Source: Shimia sp965227725 (GTDB taxonomy: Bacteria; Pseudomonadota; Alphaproteobacteria; Rhodobacterales; Rhodobacteraceae). Taken from it: a stretch of 64,000 bases of DNA. Positions 59,621 through 64,000 of the stretch are shown one piece after another; within the stretch, counting starts at the first letter, position 1, and each line of letters opens with the position of its first letter. The notes beneath the pieces were generated by a model. The model was not told the DNA's origin, searched no databases, and worked only from the letters and a program-made list of their open reading frames with translations. The position numbers and the translations under genes were made by a program. The stretch is from the NCBI RefSeq assembly GCF_965227725.1, contig NZ_CBDDGH010000005.1:682001-746000 (forward strand), in the 5' to 3' direction.

Positions 59621-61683
59621 CGGCGATTGCGGCTGTCGTGCCTGCGGCTCTAGGATCGTCGATCACGCTGTTTGGTATTCCACTTACTACGGCAGTTGGC
59701 GGGCTTACTCTGGCCGGAAACCTCGTGAACCTTGGCGGCACGTTGCTGCTCAGCTCAGCGGCCAATGCTATTCTTGCCCCGGACGTGCCAAACATCACCC
59801 CTGAGAACGTACAGACCAACAGCAAGACCGCGACCGGCCCGCGCCTTAAGCACGTGGGGGTGACAAAGACCGGCGCCAATGTGGTGTTCCATCGGGCCAA
59901 TGACGGCTCTAGCTATCGCCTGATGGTGCATGGGCATGGAGAGATTAACCGTGTCCTCCAGTATTATCTGAACAACGAGCCTGTTGACTTAGATGGCAGC
60001 GGGTTTGTGACAGATTTGCAGTATCAAGGGTATGGCAGGTCTCGGGTTCAAATCCTCTCACGTTTGGGCCGCGTTCCTGAGGCGCATTACCAGAAGCTGA
60101 CCGACATTTGGCCTGAGTGGAGCCCGAACCATCGCCTTGACGGGCAGTGGACAAGCCTGATCGTCTGCGAGAGCGTGGCGGCCCAGCATTTTCGGGGTAT
60201 GTATCCGGCGGATGAGCCCGCCCTATTTGCGTTGGCCGAAACCTCGAAGCTCTATGACCCGAGAACCGGTGCGATCGCGTTCAGTGAGAACCTTGCCCTG
60301 GCGATTGCGGACCTGATCACGTCCGATGACGGCTTTAATCGCCCAAATGCGGTGGATTGGGGCAATATCTCCGAAGAGGCAGATCTTTGCGATGAGCAGG
60401 TTCCGCTCGCCTCTGGGGGCACCGAGGCGCGCTATCGGGTGACAGGTTCATACGGACTGAACGAAAAGCCTCAGGAAGTTCTCAATCGCATGCTTCGCGC
60501 AGGCGGTGGACAGGTTCGGCTAAAGCCAAATGGCAAGGTGAGCATAGAGCTTGCACGTGAGCGGGACGCAGAGTTTACCCTGCAATACAAGCATCTGCTT
60601 GAGGTCGCTAATCTTGACGCTGGCCCGGATGGGCTCGACCGATACAACGTTCTTCCCGGTCGGTTTGTGAGCCATGACCTGAGCCATGTCGAAGTGGATG
60701 CAGAGGCTTGGCGCGATGAAGCGCGCATTGCCGCAGATGGCGAGGAGCTAGTGGCCGGTGAGGCCTATCAGGCGCTTATGTCTCCAAGCCACAGGCAGAC
60801 CCGTGGGGCCATGAAGGTCAAAATGGGGCGTGACAATCCCAAGCAGAGATTGCGGCTGGTGTGTAAGCCTGCTGCTCTGCCAGCCGCATATGAGAGCGTT
60901 ATCGCTGTTGAGGTGCCAGAGTTGCGCATCTCGGGGAAATTTGAAGTCAAAGAGCACAATCTGAGCTTTGAGCAGGGCATGCTGCGGGCGGTCGCGCTGA
61001 CGCTGCATAAGATCGAAGATGAGGCATTTTCTCTGGCGCTAGACGAGCAGGGGGCTGTGCAGGAGCTGCCACCGCCTGACACGCCTTCTGGCATACCTCT
61101 GCCGGAAAACTTTGCTGCGGCTGGCGCAGGCATTCAGAGTTCGCAAAATGTCTTTAGCGCGGGTATTGCGACCGCTTGGCAAGCGCCTCCCAGCGATGCG
61201 CTCTCACCGGTCTTGAAATATGCGCCGGCAGGAACAGGGGCGTGGGTTGATGTTGCGGTCGGGGAAGGTGCGAACGATCATCACGTCGTCGGCCTTATTG
61301 ATGGGAATGGCTATGACCTGTGGTTTGCCTGGGTAACGCCGGGCGGTTTGGTTGGGCCGGAGGTGGTCCAAGAAAACGTCATTGCTGTTGCTGCGTCCAC
61401 TCCCCCATCGGCGGCTACAGGGCTGAATATTGCGGATAATGGAGACGGATCTGCAACGGTGTCCATGACAAGCTCGGTAAGCGCGTCTTTGTGGCAAACA
61501 GAAGTTTACCGGGATGGGACATTGGTTGCGACGTTCTATGCCGGAATGGTCGGGCCAGACACCTTCTTTGAGTTCATCGACAACAGCGGATCCGGAACCT
61601 TCAATTGGACCGTGAGGTCTATCAACGTTTCCAACGTGCCAAACCTAAGCGATGCAGGGCCGGTGAGCGCCACCATCGCATGA
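59614..61683 (+). CDS. Tail tip attachment protein (lambda J-like)
   Basis: A 689-residue protein. Residues 1-60 include two hydrophobic stretches, then a J-like core with QYQGYGRSRVQILSRLGRVP, GLNEKPQEVLNRMLRAGGGQ and a C-terminal fibronectin-type region (ATGLNIADNGDGSATVSMTS). It should carry the host receptor contact together with the spike gene downstream. Start ATG at 59614, seven bases after GAGG; it overlaps the previous stop. Confidence 0.85.
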   Translation: MVAAIAAVVPAALGSSITLFGIPLTTAVGGLTLAGNLVNLGGTLLLSSAANAILAPDVPNITPENVQTNSKTATGPRLKHVGVTKTGANVVFHRANDGSSYRLMVHGHGEINRVLQYYLNNEPVDLDGSGFVTDLQYQGYGRSRVQILSRLGRVPEAHYQKLTDIWPEWSPNHRLDGQWTSLIVCESVAAQHFRGMYPADEPALFALAETSKLYDPRTGAIAFSENLALAIADLITSDDGFNRPNAVDWGNISEEADLCDEQVPLASGGTEARYRVTGSYGLNEKPQEVLNRMLRAGGGQVRLKPNGKVSIELARERDAEFTLQYKHLLEVANLDAGPDGLDRYNVLPGRFVSHDLSHVEVDAEAWRDEARIAADGEELVAGEAYQALMSPSHRQTRGAMKVKMGRDNPKQRLRLVCKPAALPAAYESVIAVEVPELRISGKFEVKEHNLSFEQGMLRAVALTLHKIEDEAFSLALDEQGAVQELPPPDTPSGIPLPENFAAAGAGIQSSQNVFSAGIATAWQAPPSDALSPVLKYAPAGTGAWVDVAVGEGANDHHVVGLIDGNGYDLWFAWVTPGGLVGPEVVQENVIAVAASTPPSAATGLNIADNGDGSATVSMTSSVSASLWQTEVYRDGTLVATFYAGMVGPDTFFEFIDNSGSGTFNWTVRSINVSNVPNLSDAGPVSATIA

Positions 61684-61709
61684 TTATCCAAAAATAGAGA
61701 GGCAATGAG

Positions 61710-63557
61710 ATGCAGTATCCACATGGTGGAGCCGCCGAAATTTTCCGTGATGGATCTGGCCACAATCCAAGCAAAGCAGAAATCCGAGATTGGGGGCAGG
61801 TCATTGAGGGGGGCGTCGGCTATCTTATGCTGTCCGTGCTCTTGGCGTCGTCTCATACCTACGATGACGGGTCCATTGTTCGCACGCTTGAGGAGGGCTT
61901 TGCCTATCGCGCTGTGGCATCGGGAGGTCATATCACAAACGCCGGAGGTCAGGCTTTCGAGGTGCTGCCGTTCCGATCTGGGGCATATAACCTGAAAGCC
62001 TTCGGGGCAGTGGGTGATGGTGTTGCTGACGACACCGCCCCCACACAGGCCGCGATCAACGCCTGCGCAAACGATGAATATGTCTTGGTGCCTCGTGGCC
62101 TGTACAGGCTGACAGCGCCTGTCGCTATGAAATCCCGGGTCAGCATGGAATGTGGGGGGAAGTGGTCAGCAGGGTTCTTTGGCGATTTCAATGGTCCGCT
62201 GTTTTACTCCACAACGCAAATGTGGCGCAACGCATTCCGCAACATTCAGTTTCGCAACAATCACGATGGTCCGTTGGTCGCCTGCCTGTCTTACACAGGC
62301 TATCAGTCGATGGTGCAGGAGTGCCGATTTGAGTGCCATCACGGGAAAGCCATTGCGCTGAACGGCCAAGGTTATTCAGTCGAAAACAAGATCCGAGACT
62401 GCTATTTCTACGGCTGCCGGTATGGGATTTATGCCGTAACAGGCACACATGCCAACACAGATGCATGGGTGATCGACAACTACTTCTATGGCAATGGTCG
62501 CCAAGTAAATGCGATCTATTGGGAAACGCCGAGCGGCGGTGTGTTCCGAGGCAATCACCCATACGGCGGCACACTCAATGGTCACTATTTTGAGTTTGTG
62601 GCGGGCCTGAATGTTTCGGTTTTGGACAACTACTTCGAGGACGACACAGAGCCACGCATCAAGATCCAGCTTGGCAATCCCAGCTCATACATCATCGGTG
62701 GCAACAAATTTTGGCAGGGCGATGGCTCTGGCACCGATGCCAATGGCAATAAGCAATCGTTGATCGAGCTGGAATGCGCTCCGGGTGTTCCGCAGGTCGT
62801 TGGGCTTAATGGCAACATCTTTGAAGCCGGTGAGAACAGTGTCGATATTCTGCGCACCAATATCGATGTCGGCAATGAAGCCTTCAAGACCGTCGATATC
62901 AATCTTTCAGGCAACGTCTACAACGGCAGCTACAATCTGGGGACAAATACCCAGCGTGTTGTTGAAACTGATTGGCTGGGCCTAGCCAAGGCACACACAG
63001 ATCAGAACCCGCTGATTGGTGTGAGCAGCTCAATCGAGCGCTATACCTTTGATGGGGCGGGCACTGGAACGCCGGGGCTGCCGAACAACACAATCCTTGA
63101 AGGTAAGAGCTTCAAGCTCCGCAACGAAGGGCGCGCGCTTCTCACTTTGTCCACTGCCCGCGTGGTCAAAGGCTCCAAGAAAATCCCACCATTCTCCGAA
63201 TTTCAGATTTCAATGATCGACGGGGAATATTTTGTGCTGGGGGCTCCAACGCCTTTGCCACCCACTGAGCTTTCGGTTGCAGCCGGTAGTGTCGACGTCA
63301 GTCGCAGCTACCATACGCTTGATACTGAGGCAAATGCCGCCACCGATGATCTGTTCTCGATGACCGGTGGCCACGACGGCATGCGCGTTCTGCTTAGGGC
63401 TGCTGACAATGCTCGAACAGTGACGTTGAAAGACGGCGGTGGCAACCTTCGCCTCAACGGTGATTTTGCGCTCGATACAGTGGTTGATGCGATTGAGCTC
63501 ATCTACGACGCCTCACTTTCACTGTGGGTGGAAATTTCCAGAAGCGACAATGCGTAA
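61710..63557 (+). CDS. Tailspike with right-handed beta-helix domain (pectate-lyase-like)
   Basis: A 615-residue protein. After an 85-residue head-binding-type part, YNLKAFGAVGDGVADDTAPT marks the start of a pectate-lyase-3-like beta helix, which runs on in repeating rungs to about residue 400 (NKFWQGDGSGTDANGNKQSL). The last 200 residues form a strand-rich tail. Such spikes bind and often cut capsule or O-antigen polysaccharide. Catalytic acids cannot be fixed by eye. Confidence 0.85.
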   Translation: MQYPHGGAAEIFRDGSGHNPSKAEIRDWGQVIEGGVGYLMLSVLLASSHTYDDGSIVRTLEEGFAYRAVASGGHITNAGGQAFEVLPFRSGAYNLKAFGAVGDGVADDTAPTQAAINACANDEYVLVPRGLYRLTAPVAMKSRVSMECGGKWSAGFFGDFNGPLFYSTTQMWRNAFRNIQFRNNHDGPLVACLSYTGYQSMVQECRFECHHGKAIALNGQGYSVENKIRDCYFYGCRYGIYAVTGTHANTDAWVIDNYFYGNGRQVNAIYWETPSGGVFRGNHPYGGTLNGHYFEFVAGLNVSVLDNYFEDDTEPRIKIQLGNPSSYIIGGNKFWQGDGSGTDANGNKQSLIELECAPGVPQVVGLNGNIFEAGENSVDILRTNIDVGNEAFKTVDINLSGNVYNGSYNLGTNTQRVVETDWLGLAKAHTDQNPLIGVSSSIERYTFDGAGTGTPGLPNNTILEGKSFKLRNEGRALLTLSTARVVKGSKKIPPFSEFQISMIDGEYFVLGAPTPLPPTELSVAAGSVDVSRSYHTLDTEANAATDDLFSMTGGHDGMRVLLRAADNARTVTLKDGGGNLRLNGDFALDTVVDAIELIYDASLSLWVEISRSDNA

Positions 63558-63568
63558 AGGGTGGGCAT

Positions 63569-63901
63569 ATGAGCAATAACGATCCAAGCCTCTGGCAGCA
63601 GGTGTTTAGTGAGCGCGGCGCGATCTTGGCATTCTTTGGTGCGCTTGGCGGTGCGGTACGCTCGGCAGCCTTGCGGACCTCGTGGCGTGAGGGCTTGCGG
63701 GTCATTTTTATTGGTTCGGTCACGGCCTTTGGAGTTGGGGTCCTGGCGCCCTATCTCGTTCGCCCATGGGTCGGTGAGCTGCCGGAGCATATGTCCGGGG
63801 CGCTTGGTACGCTTTGCGCGGCCTCCTTCATCGTTGGATTAATTGCTGTCACGATGATCGAGCGCTTCCTTGAGGGAAAAGAACTGGTGGAGGAGGACTG
63901 A
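63569..63901 (+). CDS. Holin-like membrane protein
   Basis: A 110-residue protein with three hydrophobic segments (about 17-33, 46-64, 80-97), short charged ends, size and position of a phage holin. AAAGGGTGGG precedes the ATG. Start of the lysis module; it overlaps the next ATG by one base. Confidence 0.72.
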   Translation: MSNNDPSLWQQVFSERGAILAFFGALGGAVRSAALRTSWREGLRVIFIGSVTAFGVGVLAPYLVRPWVGELPEHMSGALGTLCAASFIVGLIAVTMIERFLEGKELVEED

Positions 63902-64000
63902 TGTCCAGAAAGCCACTACGTCGAGACAAAGAAACGCCTAGCGCCGACATGTGGCATACGCTGCGTGTGGGCTTTGTGGTTGCGATATTCATTTGGGGAG
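63901..64000 (+). CDS. Lysis-module protein, partial (membrane-anchored)
   Basis: The first 33 codons are visible before the window ends: a charged head (MSRKPLRRDKETPSADMWHT) followed by a hydrophobic segment LRVGFVVAIFIW. A small membrane protein or signal-anchor endolysin of the lysis cassette is likely; the rest is not visible. Confidence 0.55.
   Translation, partial: MSRKPLRRDKETPSADMWHTLRVGFVVAIFIWG

Larger units (their letters stand above)
27914..64000. mobile_element. Siphovirus-type prophage, left part (right end outside window)
   Basis: From the tRNA-Ser to the edge every recognisable gene is phage-like: integrase, recombination genes (NinB, SSB, RecA/Sak4-type ATPase, RusA), CI/Cro control region, replication genes, HNH-terminase-portal-protease-capsid, connectors, tail tube, tape measure, tail tip and tailspike, holin-like gene. 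Gene order is lambda-like with a leftward early operon, a switch and rightward replication and late genes. The exact left junction is not defined because the right junction, which would give the repeated core, is not visible. All late genes appear intact; one early gene is frameshifted at a G run. Confidence 0.93.

Noticed and set aside
27914..64000. Gene transfer agent cluster instead of a prophage
   Set aside because: Some tail genes resemble gene transfer agent proteins, but an integrase, CI/Cro switch, replication genes and a long early operon are present, which gene transfer agents lack.

Overview
The window looks like the chromosome of an alphaproteobacterium of the Rhodobacteraceae (Roseobacter group) with the left two thirds of a prophage. 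The grounds are the GC-rich sequence, the style of the proteins, an alphaproteobacterial carboxyspermidine route to spermidine, TRAP and BMP-type transporters, and a phage copy of the alphaproteobacterial nucleoid protein GapR. The identification is an inference from gene content; no database was searched.

Region 1 (1-27.9 kb) is host DNA. It opens with the start of a sensor histidine kinase on the minus strand and a metallo-beta-lactamase-fold hydrolase. A tRNA-Asn follows; its promoter, gene and terminator occur again in inverted orientation at 25.0-25.2 kb, so about 23.4 kb lies between two arms of roughly 183 bp. Inside are (a) a polyamine locus on the minus strand: arginine decarboxylase, carboxynorspermidine dehydrogenase, carboxynorspermidine decarboxylase and agmatinase, enough to take arginine to putrescine and on to spermidine; (b) a divergent catabolic cluster with a Rieske oxygenase, an RpiR regulator, a dimethylglycine/sarcosine-dehydrogenase-like flavoprotein, an enolase-superfamily racemase, a class III aminotransferase, a BMP-family ABC importer and a cytosine-deaminase-like amidohydrolase, most easily read as uptake and breakdown of an N-methylated or betaine-like nitrogen compound; (c) an AraC regulator divergent from a DctPQM TRAP transporter. 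Beyond the second tRNA-Asn lie an ECF sigma factor, a one-membrane-segment protein in the anti-sigma position and a subtilisin-like lipoprotein, then tRNA-Ser(CGA).

Region 2 (about 27.9 kb to the right edge) is a siphovirus-type prophage whose right end is outside the window. From the left: a tyrosine integrase and a long leftward early operon of tightly overlapping genes (small unknowns, a papain-like protein, a DNA methyltransferase-like protein, GapR, a zinc/HNH-like protein, NinB, SSB, a RecA/Sak4-type ATPase). A lambda-like control region follows: two clusters of three 17-bp palindromes, at 36.8 kb (OL-like) and 38.9 kb (OR-like), around a CI-like repressor, with a Cro-like gene on the right. 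Between the clusters sit a GNAT-like gene and a helix-turn-helix/PAS-like gene. A membrane-anchored HIRAN protein and a candidate structured small RNA come next.

The rightward replication block (40.8-45 kb) has DnaA-box-like sites, a gene broken at a nine-G run, RusA, an HNH nuclease, a DUF1376 replication protein with an origin-like repeat and palindrome inside it, and a protein consisting only of DnaA domain IV. After a secreted nuclease and an SGNH hydrolase comes the late module: HNH, small and large terminase, portal, ClpP-type protease, HK97-fold capsid, connectors, tail tube, chaperone, tape measure, tail tip, NlpC/P60-like peptidase, J-like protein, beta-helix tailspike, holin-like protein and the start of one more gene.

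The strongest leads for something undescribed are the four-hairpin RNA candidate beside the HIRAN gene, the lysine-free acidic protein that opens the leftward operon, the GNAT plus HTH/PAS pair between the operators, the DnaA-domain-IV protein with its candidate origin, the G-run frameshift, and the host sigma/anti-sigma/subtilase cassette.
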